This document shows, one piece after another, positions 1 to 12,105 of a stretch of DNA of 64,000 nt. A model generated the notes under the pieces. That model was not told where the DNA came from. It did no database searches and worked only from the letters and a program-made list of their open reading frames with translations. The first letter of the stretch is position 1, and each line of letters opens with the position of its first letter. The stretch is from Vanessa cardui (lineage: Eukaryota; Arthropoda; Insecta; Lepidoptera; Nymphalidae): assembly GCF_905220365.1 (NCBI RefSeq), contig NC_061143.1, positions 1,364,001-1,428,000 of the forward strand. The letters run 5' to 3'. A program made the position numbers and the translations under genes.

Positions 1-490
1 GTACTTTTCCTCACTGGTTTTCATACTTGTGCGTTTTTTCTCAATCTTTGAAATACTTTTTTGTAAAAATTTAAAACGGACGGATCGAAACTCAGAATAA
101 AAGCTTTATTCACGTATGTTTCGTGACAATGTGTTCATCTACTTCAACAAAGTTTTCAACTACATGGTTTTTAAATGAACCTTCCGGCACAATGCTGAGA
201 TAAAAGTGGTTTCAAGCGGAAAAGAGGAATCTAGAGTCTGCCTTGACAAACCTAACTTCCATTTTAAATCGAAGAATTAATTTTCGTTTCAATGTTCACT
301 TTTTAAAACTATAACCTCAAAGTAACAGGAGTGACGTCACTGAACGATAATCAATATTTTAAAATACGTTCCGTTTCACGTCACTTTTATTCGTAATTAT
401 TATTAAAAAACAAAATTACACAATATAAACCTTGCGGTGGCATTTTAATAGCAAAAGATTATATTTGCATGTTCCTCCCTATTACGGAAT
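1..490. repeat. Interspersed repeat, truncated by the window edge
   Basis: Matches 41520-42060. It contains TGACGTCA at 332-339. No coding frame. Together with a LINE remnant and a MITE it accounts for most of the 1.6 kb before UNC50; the rest is AT-rich and unremarkable. Confidence 0.65.
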
Positions 491-530
491 TTTTCAATAC
501 CCTGTTAAAAAAATATATTTGATTTAAATA

Positions 531-710
531 TAAGCACTAAGATCAAGAGCTTCACAATTAACACTGTACTTTTTTAGCTCATACGAAAGTGTTTCGTTCT
601 CTGCCCTATCGAATATCTTGGAGAAATTACAGAACACGCCAGCTTTCTGTTATTTTTCCCATGCATCGTACATATTCATTCCAGAATCAGACGTTGAGCG
701 ACCCCAAGTA
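531..710 (-). pseudogene. Decayed LINE reverse-transcriptase fragment
   Basis: The minus strand reads KAGVFCNFSKIFDRAENETL followed by SYELKKY, recalling the jockey/CR1-type motif GVFCDLSKAFDCVNHETLL. It includes a stop upstream and is too short to be functional. Confidence 0.55.
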
Positions 711-947
711 ATGCTGCATTGTTCAACATATTATGTTATGCTGTAAAACAGAAGATGATTTAACAGGATTTTTTCAAATACTTTGCCCAATAAGTATAAA
801 AATATACCTATTTATCGGATAGCTTTTGTTTCCACTTTTACAAATTTGTAATACAACATTTTATTAAATCATAATTTTCGTATCCAGAAATTTCTTAAAA
901 ATTAAAACTATATTCATGTCGTTAATAAATCTATTGATTTGTTTTTA

Positions 948-1226
948 TAGTACGACACAACTTAGATGTAGCATCGGCAAAATTCGTAAAACCGATCGCA
1001 TCCGAATTAAGTACGCTCAAATTATCCTATATCCGTATCCCAAATTATTAATATTTATTTCTCATGTGAATCTGATCTTTACACAAAGGTAATAACGTGT
1101 AATATCATATGACGTAATATATTCGTCGTCGAATTGGGAGATATGGAGCTATTTCTATAATATATATTAGTTGTGTAATCGGTTTTATAGAATTTGCCGA
1201 AGCTACATCTAAGTTGTGTCGTACTA
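948..1226. mobile_element. MITE family 2, copy 1
   Basis: About 280 bp. The ends TAGTACGACACAACTTAGAT and ATCTAAGTTGTGTCGTACTA are perfect inverted repeats over at least 26 bases and are bordered by TA. It lies 380 bp upstream of the UNC50 start. Confidence 0.85.
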
Positions 1227-1607
1227 TACATACTATGCATAGCAGCAACGAAATGTAAACGTTTGTAAACTTATTTCTATTTCTCTCTGAAGAGATTTGT
1301 AACAGTGATTCCATGATTTATTAATAATTATATTTTTTATCTACAGCTACCTTTCAATTACGTGATAATTTTATAATAATATTTTTGAACGAAAATCAAT
1401 TTGACAGTTTACCTTTTACAATGACATTAAACCATTAGCTAAAATGACGTTACGTAGGAAAATAAAGATTATTCGAAAAGTTTTGTATCAGTGAATTGGT
1501 GTTCCTAAAATTTACATTTATTTATTTCAATATAAGAAAAGTTGATATAGAAGTGTAAATAAGTGAAATAATTTTGAACATAATACATTTAAATTGTATT
1601 TATAATA

Positions 1608-4600
1608 ATGATGAAATACTCTACATCACCTACACCTTCGACCAGCTTTCCTCGGAGTACATCTCCTCTGCCTGCTCCAGCAAATTACCAGCCAACAACG
1701 GCCAGTGCATCAGTCAAACGATACAAATACATGAGACGTTTGTTTAAATTTAATCAAATGGACTTTGAATTTGCTGCTTGGCAAATGGTTTATCTCTTCG
1801 TGGCACCACAGAAAGTATTCAGGAATTTTAACTATAGAAAACGTAAGTAACAGTAATTTTAAACTGACACACAGAAAAATCTTAAAGAAAATTGTAAACT
1901 AGACCAAATAAATACCGACCATTCTCATTTGGTACTTGATGATTATCAAATTTGAAAAGAAACTACACAAATCATAATCACTTGTTATGATAGTATAAAT
2001 ACTAGTACATCCTCATAAAGACTATTACAAATTTTAATATAAAAAATTTTTTTTAATGTAAATACTAATATATTAATGAATATCATATACTGATAGTTAT
2101 AGTTCCATAATATGTATCCTGTTGTCTAACTCAAATCATCACTCACAGTTAGGTTGATAATTGTCTTGGTGAAGCATTGCATTGGTAAAATAATAATAAA
2201 ATGATATGCAAATTATATAAATATATCCATTTTATAATTTGTCACTAGCTAAATTGTAGATAACCTCCTTTTTCCTTACTTTTTTTCTTTGCTTGCTAAT
2301 AAAACTTTGTGAGTAACTTGTTTACCAGTTATAACTTTTGTATATATGTATATATACAATAAATATGTATTATTAACTACTTAATAAACAAAATTCACTT
2401 GAAGTATAAACATACATACATTAATAAATGTGTATATTTTATTGTCCAATTTAATAGAAAGATATTTGCACAAGCTTTGCTATTACTTGTAAAAGTATAC
2501 TGAAACTTGTACAATTTTATGATAAAACAAGTCATTGATAAGTTTAAAAATATTTTACATACAAGGACATTACACATAAAACAAATAGTATTATAGTAAT
2601 TCATATTATTAATTATATGTTTTAACATTTCAGATACAAAGTCACAATTTGCGAGAGATGATCCTGCCTTTTTAGTGCTCTTAAGTGTATGGCTATTTCG
2701 TAAGTTAACGGATTTATAACAAACACATATATATTGACATAATAAAGAGAGATAAACTTAATTGTTCAAGTTTAAATATATATTTTTAAATATATAACTG
2801 AAATAGGCTATTTGAATGGTTTTTAAAATCCATTTTATATTATTTAGTAGAAGTAAAGGAACCCACCGTGTTGTGTTTTTTATTACTAGCACATATTTGC
2901 TAAAAAATATCATATTAAAAATTCCATATTTAAATAGCGCACAAAAACGCTGCTTGGACAACATATTGTCCAAGCAAACGACCGGTCGTTGACTTCACTT
3001 TTCTGTATTTTAATTTGTGGTACATATAGTGGAAAAGCAAAGTTTACAATAAAGTGACTTCATCAGCCCGGCCAATCAGGAGCGTTTTGTGTCATGTGAC
3101 AAAATTTGAAAATTTGCATTTTTATTTATGGGTTTTTGAATAAATTAAGTATTATTTTCAACTTTCGTTAGTAAATAACCATTTCTTAACTCATAATATA
3201 CACTGATTACAATAATACAAAATTTATTTTTCGCATTGTCAAATAGCCTATTTCGTAAGTAATATACTAAAGAATTGTTAATCATTGTACTGTAGGTAGT
3301 ACTAAATTTATAACAATATTTTTGTATTCTTGGTAGTGTCATCAATCTGCTTCGCTCTTGCGATGGGCTTGGATTGGAGTCAGTTAGCACTATTTGTCTT
3401 GTTTGTTGTATTTGTTGACTTCATCGGAGCTGGAATAATTGTATCCACCATATTTTGGTAAGTGAATTACTTCATATACTAGCTAGCTACATCTTAGTCA
3501 CTCTAACTTTATCAAAATATTTGGTGGTATTATTTATTACTAGTATGTGATATGTGGATTGGGTTTTTTAATCTAATTTGGAGGTCGCGCGCGTGTTGTA
3601 AGCAATACCACAGACACAGAAAACTAATTTTGCTCAAATATACATTAAACTTTAAATCATGCTACTTGTCATTTGGCAGAATGAAAAAAATTATGTTTGT
3701 AGCAATCACATTTATTTTTGAACCCCGACACTGGCAGAATTTTCAACCTATTGACAGAATCCATAAATATAAATAAAAAACAACAATTAGTCACTCAATT
3801 AATACCAACTGGATGAATAACTTCATCTCAATCTTATTATTTTAGTAGTTTTATTTATAGACATATTATTTGTATACTTTCCAGGTATGTAAGTAACAAG
3901 TACTTAGCGGTGGACGGCGCAGGAGGGGACGTGGAGTGGGGATATGCTTTCGATGTTCACATCAATGCATTCTTCCCACCGCTGTCCTTGCTTCATTGCT
4001 TTCAGATTTTACTTTTTAACAGTAAGTGAAATTTTTTTTTATGGTATAGGTTGGCGACGAGCATATGGGCCACCTGATGGTAAGTGGTCACCATCGCCCA
4101 TAGACAATGACGCTGTAAGAAAAATTAACTATTCCTTACATCGTCAATGTGCCACCAACCTTGGGAACTAAGATGTTATGTCCCTTGTGCCTGTAGTTAC
4201 AATGGCTCACTCACCCTTCAGACCGGAACACAACAATACTGATTACTGTTATTTGGCGGTACCTTTACATCATTAAAAATCAAGCTCGGTCACAAGAATG
4301 CACTTCATGCCTTTCAGTTGATCAAGACTAAAAAATTAACAGTTGTGATAACTTTGTAGATGTGCCATATAGACTTTAGAATGATGTAGTAGCAAGATGA
4401 CATAATGATATAGCTTTAAATAATTATATTAGTATTTAAATAAAACTAATTGTAACGGATGAATCGCGTATATTAATTATTTTTAAACATCCCGACGCTT
4501 CGAGCACTTTGCAGTGTTCGTGGTCACGGGTAGACTATTTAAATGTGTAATAATCGCGAAAATTTGAGACAACATTATATTAGTATTGTTTATTCAATAA

Positions 4601-5759
4601 TAAAGCAAAGAAATGATAGTGTCAGTCATTGTAAATTCTTTACAAATTCAAACTTACATCATCCATCATTCTATCATTATTCTATCATGGCACTGTCATG
4701 AATATTGTCATTCAGTGACCTGACATCGTCATAATAGTATCAATAATTTTTTGCATAAAATTAATGTAATCAAAATGAACTTTATTCAACTTTTACAAGC
4801 ATTTTTTAATAGTCATTTTACAATTAAGTGAAGCTACTACCAATAATTGTAGTTTTCTATTGTAAAGGTGGATTGCAAAACGGTTCACTTGATGATAAGT
4901 GGTTATCACCGCCCACAGTCACTAACGCTATCAGAATTATAACCATTAATTACAGCAACAGTACTCCAACAGTAGTGCCTGTAATTACATTGGCTCACAC
5001 ACTTTTCAAAACTGGAATGCAACAATACTAATATATATTTAGATCTAAATTTATTTTTCAAACGTTAATATTAAAGCAACGCCTCATGTTTCAGATCTAC
5101 TCGTCCATGGAGGTTTCCTGTCGTGTCTAGTGTCAAACTCATTTTGGCTCGCTTCAATAATATATTACCTCTACATAACGTTCCTTGGGTATAGCAGTAA
5201 GTATAGATGTTATTTAAGGCATACTTTCGATACTACTTAATGTTTTGTGAAAGCTGTTTGGGTATACAAAAAATGAATACTTTAATATTAGGAATCGCTT
5301 AAATTTCCTACCACGCCAATATTTAAATTTTAGCCTTAAACTAGAATGTAGGAAATAAAAAAATTAATGTCATGAGTGCCATAATATTTTTTTTCCAAAG
5401 GAATTATATTTTGTATTACTTGATTCAGAGATTCTAACACTCTCAACTTTCCAATTTGTCCAGTCATTTAAACATTATGATGGGATGAAGTAACTCGTAT
5501 ACATACATGAACCCTGGAAACAGACAAAACAAAAAATAGAAACCTCTTCTTTTCTGGCAAATAACGCTTTGGCTGTTTTAGGAGTTGTTGAAACTTAGTC
5601 CATTAAAGCATTTAATTTTCAGATTTACCAATGATCAAGAACGCTCGAGTATTTCTTCTGCCGCTACCAGCTCTAGTGTTGGCTTTCTTTGGCACGTTGA
5701 TCGCAAACTGGAATCTAAGTCATATGCTTATGAACTTTTACCACTATAGAGTTCTTTAG
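1608..5759 (+). CDS. UNC50: UNC50 homologue (GMH1 family, Golgi membrane protein)
   Basis: Six exons: 1608-1842, 2634-2699, 3337-3457, 3885-4021, 5095-5196 and 5623-5759. Together they encode 265 residues (human UNC50 is 259), and phases agree at every GT/AG junction. The spliced protein carries family signatures: KRYKYMRRLFKFNQMDFEFA in exon 1, ARDDPAFLVLLS in exon 2, VEWGYAFDVHINAFFP in exon 4 and FYHYRVL at the C-terminus. Exons 3, 5 and 6 are hydrophobic membrane segments. From family knowledge, UNC50 is a multi-pass inner-nuclear/Golgi membrane protein needed for trafficking and assembly of some ligand-gated receptors. The first 34 residues are Ser/Thr/Pro-rich and poorly conserved, as in other species. 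A MITE occupies intron 2 and repeat fragments lie in intron 4. The gene converges on CABIN1. Confidence 0.95.
2803..3251. mobile_element. MITE family 1, copy 1 (oldest)
   Basis: Ends AATAGGCTATTTGAATGG and TTGTCAAATAGCCTATT. The CRE-like and E-box-like sites present in the other two copies are mutated here (TTGACTTCAC and GTCATGTGAC). It lies in UNC50 intron 2. Confidence 0.75.
4040..4262 (-). repeat. LINE 3'-end repeat, family B
   Basis: It runs TATGGTATAGGTTGGCGAC to GTTATTTGGCGG, antisense to UNC50 and beginning 19 bases after the exon 4 donor. A second piece lies at 4862-5031. Between them (4448-4535) is a copy of the CCCGACG-type repeat noted at 61090, and a family-A fragment is at 4773-4833. 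Confidence 0.6.
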
Positions 5760-5922
5760 TGCCGCCGAATTACTTGAAAATATTCTTTACAGAACAATCG
5801 ACTTTCTAATAATTTTATAAATTGAAATAGCCGTCAATTGTCTGATAAGTTTTTGTCATATTAAATTAAGTCATTATAAATGTCATATTATGTAATATCA
5901 TTGTAAATAATATTTCGACTGC

Positions 5923-5928
5923 AATAAA
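5923..5928 (+). terminator. Poly(A) signal of UNC50
   Basis: AATAAA lies 164 bases after the UNC50 stop codon, in the 319-bp gap before the 3' end of the convergent CABIN1 gene. I see nothing else in that gap. Confidence 0.6.
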
Positions 5929-6078
5929 ATGTTTACGTTAAATGCGTTTTCTTATTCCTAAAATAATAAACGATTATATAGAAATCTATATATATTATTC
6001 GTGTAGATATTGAAGTACATTTTAATATTAAATTCATTACAACCTTAAAATTATTTGTATAAATAGTATTTTAGCACG

Positions 6079-9000
6079 CTAATCGTCATCGAGCACAATC
6101 ACTTCATCCGAGGATATAGGCTTTGGCCGTACTTCTATTTCACTGAATGATAAAGACTTCTTAGCTTCAGGCTTCTTGCCTTGATCCGACGGATGTTTCG
6201 ACACAGACGTCTTAGTTATCGTCAAGGAAGGCGGAAGCCTGCTTATTGATGCGCTAATTTCTTGAGGAGCATTCTTCCCTGAAGGCATACTTTTTTGTCT
6301 TTCCGCCAATTTCTCCTGCAACGTTTTCCCTGGGCTGACTTGCTGATGTGGCATCGGAGGCTTCGAATGCATCGATGTTGAAACTGTAGATGCAGTCGAC
6401 ATATGCGCTTGAGGAACTACACTGTGAGGATTAGCATGCGACACTTTAGCCCCGAACGAAGATAGATTCGCAGTCATTGATGCAGGTAATGATGACAGAA
6501 CTGTGCCCATGCTGGGAGTTATTGGATTTGACGTAGATTTTTGAAGACTAGTTATCACGGGTGTTGGAGTGGCTTTGGTAACGGAAGTTGTAGCTGAATA
6601 AGGTTTTGTAGTTTTCATTTGAGTGGCTCCACTTGAAACGGAACGGTTTAAAGAAGGCTTCGGGCCACGCTTCTTTTTTTGTTGCGGCATATTATAAGAA
6701 GACAAACTCTGTCCCAAAAACTGCCGATAAAATTCAGCTTGGAATGAATTTTGAAGTGAGGTCTGTATTGATGATGTTAAACTATTTTGATAAGACGTAT
6801 AGCCGGCTAAGGCACTGATATTGCTGAGATAAGATAAAGACAACGCCGCTGCGGCCTGTTGGGAGAGAACAGGATCATTCAACATTGGCACATAATTTTG
6901 GAAAGCTGCAGCCATTTCGTGTGCGGATATCTTGGGCAAACCTGAGCCGGATGTTGCATTTTGCGACTTCGTATCTGTTTTCGGCTGACTCGTCGTTGTT
7001 CTAATGACCTTAGAACTGTCAACCGATTTACTGCTTTGTTTCTTATGCAAATTCTGAGTTTTCTCCAAATTCGCCTCGCGTATACCTTGCTGCTTGTGTG
7101 TGTGAAGTAACGAATGACAATATTTCATGCTTACTTCAACTAAATTAACATTTTCTGCGATTGGTGTTGCACTGATTAGCTTATAGGCATCGACAAGTAA
7201 ATTAGTGAATTGTTTAGAATTTAATTGCTTTTGTGCTCTCTGATGGGCTTTATAAATATCAACCATTAAGCTTTTCAGGGCTTGTCTTTCGACCTCGTTG
7301 CTCTTTAAATCAGCCTGTTGACTAAACTTAACCAATTGCCCCCTCAGTGATTGAACACACAATGAAAGCGCTTGTTGCGCTAGGTCCTCTCTATCAGAAT
7401 CCCTTAAATACTTCTTATCTAATTCTGGTGTTCTTTGTAAATGCAAACTTAAATCGAGTAAAGTTTTATGGTCATCTATTTCTTTCAATATTTCTAATGT
7501 AAGTAATACGGAACGATTCATATGAAATGCAAAACCACCTGGCCTGGCCACTTCATCATTTCGCATCGTCCAAATATTATTAAAGAAGTTTGTGTTTCTT
7601 CTCTCACTAAAAAGTCCATTCATTTTGTGCCCTGACCTTGAAATGAAAGTCGATAGCATGAGATCTCTGCACCGTTCAATATCTCGACCCTTTTTATAGT
7701 AAAAATGATAATGTGCGAGCCTGTATAAAGCCTTATAATGCGGCGTATACCGACTTGCACAGTCTTCTAAGGCATCCAGACTGGAAGATACTATTTTCAT
7801 TATTTCTTCATCCGTTAATGGTTTCGAATCTTCAGAAGATTTACTCGAAGTATCAGATTCTCCACTAGAGCTACTACTACTACTAGAAGACGATTCACTA
7901 GAGTTTGAATCTGACGAAGACGATGAAGAAGAAGAACTAGAAGTCTCTTCTTTTTTATCGACATGTACTGGTTTCTCGGATTTACTGTCAGATTCTTTAG
8001 GGCTTTTTGGTACTTCAGCATTTGTGTCTTTTTCTGTATTTGTCTCAACATTTTCAATCGTAGTAATTTCTTTAGTATCCTTTATTTGCCCTTCGTTTTG
8101 TATAGATGAATCTTTAAAACCAATATGTTCAGTGTCATATGAAGCCGATCGTCTTACTTTTGCCGCAGCTGCCTCCATCTTCAGACGCTTAGCTTCATGT
8201 GTATCATCTTCGCCCGCGTCACTAACCGAACGCTTGAGTATATTAGCCGCTTGAATAGATTGTGTTTCATCCATCTTAGGCTCATTTTCATTGTCCACAC
8301 CATTATGCTTTTTAGGTTTTCTAGTAAAAGGTCCTTCTTGCCATTCTTCTATACAATTTAAAAATACCTTTCCCACTGATAACGGTATTGGCTTATTTTC
8401 GTGTTGCTCAATGTACTTTAGTATAGACGCGTGCATTCTGTAATGCAACTCTAGCACTTTAATACTGAGATGCGTGGGTGTGTTGTAGTTTATTTTCGTC
8501 GGGTACGTAGCTCCTACTTCTTGCAAACTTCTGATACCTTTCAAATAAAATTTAAGGTAGACAAAAGGTGGTTTATTTTGCTTTTCAGCCACTTTTCCTA
8601 ACATATAATACAATAACCAGTTGTCTTCGTTCGATTTATCTACATCAGTTCTATTGAGATCTTCTACGATACTGAAACATTTATGAGTTGTTTCCAAAAG
8701 ATCTTCTTTCTGTTTCTCGAGAGCTTCAAAGCTCTCCATACTCAATGACTCGCTAGCTTGTTTTAACAGTCTCGAGCAGAAAGAATGTACTATATACACA
8801 AAATTACCATACTCTCTCCACATCTCGCTAGTTTTAGTATCCAACTCCAAGGAACGTTTAAAACATCGTATTGTTGATTTGGCAGGATTGAGGAACTCTC
8901 TTTCACTATTAAAATTTTTGTACAACTTTAATGCATTGCCCAAATTAGCCGCTTTAGCGAGCGCTATATGAGCCCAAGAGATAAAGCGATCGTTATTTAT

Positions 9001-12000
9001 GACAACATCAAACGTGTTATACTTTATAGACATTTTATAGTCTTCTTTTTTAAAATGATAGTCACCTAATAAGAAATATATATCTTTCATTTTATAAGGC
9101 AATAAAGGGGGAACTAATGGTAGCTTGTCCTCAGTGCCTTTTATGTATTTCTCCGTTTCCACAACATACTTGGAAGGATCGCACTCTGATGGCAACAAAG
9201 ATAAAATACGATTAAATAATGTTTCGATATCCGCTGAAATTGCAGATAATTTTCCTGACAATTCAGGCAGAGCCGTCGGTCGGAATATTTCATACAGCTG
9301 TTGAGCTCTTTGCCAATCCAATGTAAGATGTGTGGCTTGGTGGTCTTTGAGATAATTCTTTTTTTTGCCCTTATGACCGTATAGACAAAAGACACACTGT
9401 TCCATGTACTGATTAATTTGCTCTAAAGATTTGGCAAGTGACGGTGATCGGAGACGTGGTACGACCGTGTCCAAAATGAAAAAAAGAAGTTTTGCGTCTG
9501 ATTTACAACACCAATGTTTTGCTCCTAGCTGATCATGAGCTATGAACAAAACTTTCAAAGGATTAGGAACTTCATCACAATATTCAATCGCATCTTTCTC
9601 CGAGACAGGCCTGCTTCTTCCTTGATCTTCTTCCCTTTGTAAAATGTAGTGCATTATAATCCAAGGAGATACTGTATCAAATGGCATATCAGATGCCTTT
9701 GTTTCCACTTGATGACCAATTATTCTGATTAAATCTTCCAGTCCTCTACTTAGCTCTTTTTGGGTCACCGTTTCTATGCACGCCAAACCCTCAGTGGCAA
9801 GTATATGTTCCATAGTTTTTAATATTTTAATTACAGTAAGATTCCATTTTTCATAATCAGATGACCCAGATGTATAACGAAAATAATGCTTGAGGGCCTC
9901 GTGTAGGCATGTCAGAGTCCATTTAAAACAGCATTCCACTTTATCCAGAGCCCAGTATGTGTCCAGTATGAGGGACAGCTGGACAGCAAAATCTAAGCAC
10001 ATTTCCTCTTCTTGTTCCCGGGCAATGGTCTTGCAATGATCAAATGACTCAATTATAATGCTCAATACTTCTTCATAGTTCCCTTGGTTATACAGATCCA
10101 TTACTGTTGATAGTTTCTTATTCCTCTCTAAAAATGTTATATATTCTAAGATTTCATTTTCATTAATATCAGGTTTATAGTTAAAGTTGATAAGATTCAA
10201 ACTATATGTATCGTGGTGTTCTCCCATTGCTTCAAATTCACTCAGAAGCTGATACAAACACTCCAGAGCTAAATCTTCACACTTATTTAATATATGAATA
10301 TGTAATTTAAGCCAAAGAGATCGAAGAATCATCTCCAAGCATTCAATGCTAGGATATATGTTAGGTTTTAATGTTAATATTACTTCTATAGATTCAATTA
10401 CATTCAAATCATGTATAGGCACTTCATCTGAAACTATATTTAATTTTTCATTGACAATAATCTCCTCCGTAAGCATATTAGCTAAAGTATATTGTACTAA
10501 GCACTGATGGTTTTCATCTGTACACGCGGGAATATCAACATGATTTCTATAACACTTATTTGCCTCTGCATATATCTTCAACAGATCCTCGGGCCATTTT
10601 AATCTCCACTTCTCGGCTAAAATATTTATATAATCATTTAACATGTCAATTATATCTTTATTATTCTCCGTATATTTATTAATGAAACTTTTTACATCTT
10701 TTTGTTCACTTTCAGTACCAAAATAATCATCATCATTCCCACCTTTCTCTTTTTCTTCAAATAATTTATTTAAATCACTTATTTCAGGAGATGTTTCTTT
10801 CTCTTGATTTTCATTCATTTGAATAATTTCAGGAACCAAAGCTATGGGTACCATTTTACGCAGTGTGTCATAGATAGTATCTTTTACGGGTTTCTTACGA
10901 TTGGATTTACGTTTGCACCACTCCCATGGTTCTAGAGATATTAAGGCACTACCTCTTCGTCTCACAGATGTTTTCTTTTGGACTTTATTTTCTGAAACAT
11001 TCTCCATGACTGGCTCTGAAGGCACCATTTCTATGTCACTTTCCACTTTTTCATTGTCAGTTACTGGTTTTTCCTTATCTGATAAATCATTATTTACACT
11101 GTCTGCTACTGTCTCTGGAGTATTTTTATCTGTTGTATCTTCTTCTTTACTTTCCGTTGAATTAGATTTTAATTCTTCACAAACATCCATTTTTGTAACT
11201 TCTTCACTTTCTTTTTCATAAATAATTTCAATGAAACATGCATGACTAAAACAGTACTTGGTCATATGTTTATGCATATGAACTAGAGACTCACCAACGG
11301 AAGCCCAACACAATCTCGTAATTGGCTTATTCAACTTTAAATTAGGGACCATATATTTAAATGTTTCAGCTTTTTGTTGTTCAATGAATGATTCATGTAT
11401 GTCTTCTGCTTCCTTCAGTAACTTCAATGCTTTCTCTTCATCAATTGGCTCATCTTCTTCGTTCCATTTATAAATAGGATTTATACATTCCATATATTCT
11501 CTCATATGTCTATAAACAGTGTATATGTGTCTTCTATAAACAATACCTCTCAAATAATCTGGATCTAGTTGTAAAGCATCGTGAATGGTAGCTAAGCATT
11601 GCTCTTTATAGTTTAAGCCTAATAATAATATTATAATTTTATCAAGACAAGGCCAATGTCTCGGGTTTCGTTCAATTCCCTTTTGGAATGCATGAAGTGC
11701 CATTTCATAGTGTTTTCCTTGAAAGCATACTAATCCTAAGCGATACCAGAGCGTTACATCTGTGTCGTCCAGTTCAGAAGCAGCTGTATAAGCTTCTATA
11801 GCGGCGTCAGTTTCACCGGCCGCGTTTAGCATCGACGCGAGATTTTTGTAACACAAATACTTTAAATTGAATAAAGGCCCCGATACCGTCTCACCGTCTT
11901 TCGTTTTTTTGACATCGTACAGTAATTCAGTGTCCAAGAGATCCTTCAAAAGTTGAGTAGCCTCAGAAATATTACCTTTTTTATGCAAATCAAGAGCTTT

Positions 12001-12105
12001 AGTATATTGCTGTAAAGCTATCTGTTGTAAAGCTTCTTTTGTTATTTCTTCTTCTGAGCTACTCTCTTCTTCTGATTCAACATTAAATGCTGATATTTTA
12101 ATCAT
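6079..12105 (-). CDS. CABIN1: CABIN1-like protein (HIRA histone chaperone complex / calcineurin-binding)
   Basis: One uninterrupted frame of 2008 residues. The N-terminus (MIKISAFNVESEEE) and the TPR region at about residues 25-190 (YKNLASMLNAAGETDAAIEA, TDVTLWYRLGLVCFQGKHYE, NPRHWPCLDKIIILL) align by eye with human CABIN1, which is about 2220 residues. Vertebrate CABIN1 represses calcineurin and MEF2 and, with HIRA and UBN1, forms the HIR complex that deposits histone H3.3. An acidic, low-complexity insert lies at about residues 310-400. A Ser-rich tract with two runs of ten serines lies at about 1380-1420. The last residues, EVIVLDDD, look like a SUMO-interacting motif. The vertebrate gene has dozens of introns, so a single-exon copy is unusual. 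The start is the first ATG, followed by a conserved-looking N-terminus, and the gene is divergent from MRPS26. The family call is firm; the functional role is inferred. Confidence 0.88.
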   Translation of the reverse strand: MIKISAFNVESEEESSSEEEITKEALQQIALQQYTKALDLHKKGNISEATQLLKDLLDTELLYDVKKTKDGETVSGPLFNLKYLCYKNLASMLNAAGETDAAIEAYTAASELDDTDVTLWYRLGLVCFQGKHYEMALHAFQKGIERNPRHWPCLDKIIILLLGLNYKEQCLATIHDALQLDPDYLRGIVYRRHIYTVYRHMREYMECINPIYKWNEEDEPIDEEKALKLLKEAEDIHESFIEQQKAETFKYMVPNLKLNKPITRLCWASVGESLVHMHKHMTKYCFSHACFIEIIYEKESEEVTKMDVCEELKSNSTESKEEDTTDKNTPETVADSVNNDLSDKEKPVTDNEKVESDIEMVPSEPVMENVSENKVQKKTSVRRRGSALISLEPWEWCKRKSNRKKPVKDTIYDTLRKMVPIALVPEIIQMNENQEKETSPEISDLNKLFEEKEKGGNDDDYFGTESEQKDVKSFINKYTENNKDIIDMLNDYINILAEKWRLKWPEDLLKIYAEANKCYRNHVDIPACTDENHQCLVQYTLANMLTEEIIVNEKLNIVSDEVPIHDLNVIESIEVILTLKPNIYPSIECLEMILRSLWLKLHIHILNKCEDLALECLYQLLSEFEAMGEHHDTYSLNLINFNYKPDINENEILEYITFLERNKKLSTVMDLYNQGNYEEVLSIIIESFDHCKTIAREQEEEMCLDFAVQLSLILDTYWALDKVECCFKWTLTCLHEALKHYFRYTSGSSDYEKWNLTVIKILKTMEHILATEGLACIETVTQKELSRGLEDLIRIIGHQVETKASDMPFDTVSPWIIMHYILQREEDQGRSRPVSEKDAIEYCDEVPNPLKVLFIAHDQLGAKHWCCKSDAKLLFFILDTVVPRLRSPSLAKSLEQINQYMEQCVFCLYGHKGKKKNYLKDHQATHLTLDWQRAQQLYEIFRPTALPELSGKLSAISADIETLFNRILSLLPSECDPSKYVVETEKYIKGTEDKLPLVPPLLPYKMKDIYFLLGDYHFKKEDYKMSIKYNTFDVVINNDRFISWAHIALAKAANLGNALKLYKNFNSEREFLNPAKSTIRCFKRSLELDTKTSEMWREYGNFVYIVHSFCSRLLKQASESLSMESFEALEKQKEDLLETTHKCFSIVEDLNRTDVDKSNEDNWLLYYMLGKVAEKQNKPPFVYLKFYLKGIRSLQEVGATYPTKINYNTPTHLSIKVLELHYRMHASILKYIEQHENKPIPLSVGKVFLNCIEEWQEGPFTRKPKKHNGVDNENEPKMDETQSIQAANILKRSVSDAGEDDTHEAKRLKMEAAAAKVRRSASYDTEHIGFKDSSIQNEGQIKDTKEITTIENVETNTEKDTNAEVPKSPKESDSKSEKPVHVDKKEETSSSSSSSSSSDSNSSESSSSSSSSSSGESDTSSKSSEDSKPLTDEEIMKIVSSSLDALEDCASRYTPHYKALYRLAHYHFYYKKGRDIERCRDLMLSTFISRSGHKMNGLFSERRNTNFFNNIWTMRNDEVARPGGFAFHMNRSVLLTLEILKEIDDHKTLLDLSLHLQRTPELDKKYLRDSDREDLAQQALSLCVQSLRGQLVKFSQQADLKSNEVERQALKSLMVDIYKAHQRAQKQLNSKQFTNLLVDAYKLISATPIAENVNLVEVSMKYCHSLLHTHKQQGIREANLEKTQNLHKKQSSKSVDSSKVIRTTTSQPKTDTKSQNATSGSGLPKISAHEMAAAFQNYVPMLNDPVLSQQAAAALSLSYLSNISALAGYTSYQNSLTSSIQTSLQNSFQAEFYRQFLGQSLSSYNMPQQKKKRGPKPSLNRSVSSGATQMKTTKPYSATTSVTKATPTPVITSLQKSTSNPITPSMGTVLSSLPASMTANLSSFGAKVSHANPHSVVPQAHMSTASTVSTSMHSKPPMPHQQVSPGKTLQEKLAERQKSMPSGKNAPQEISASISRLPPSLTITKTSVSKHPSDQGKKPEAKKSLSFSEIEVRPKPISSDEVIVLDDD

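Noticed and set aside
10901..11221. A 106-residue plus-strand frame inside CABIN1.
   Set aside because: Antisense to the acidic insert of CABIN1. It is Ser-rich with no recognisable features, as expected for the complement of Glu/Lys/Asp codons.
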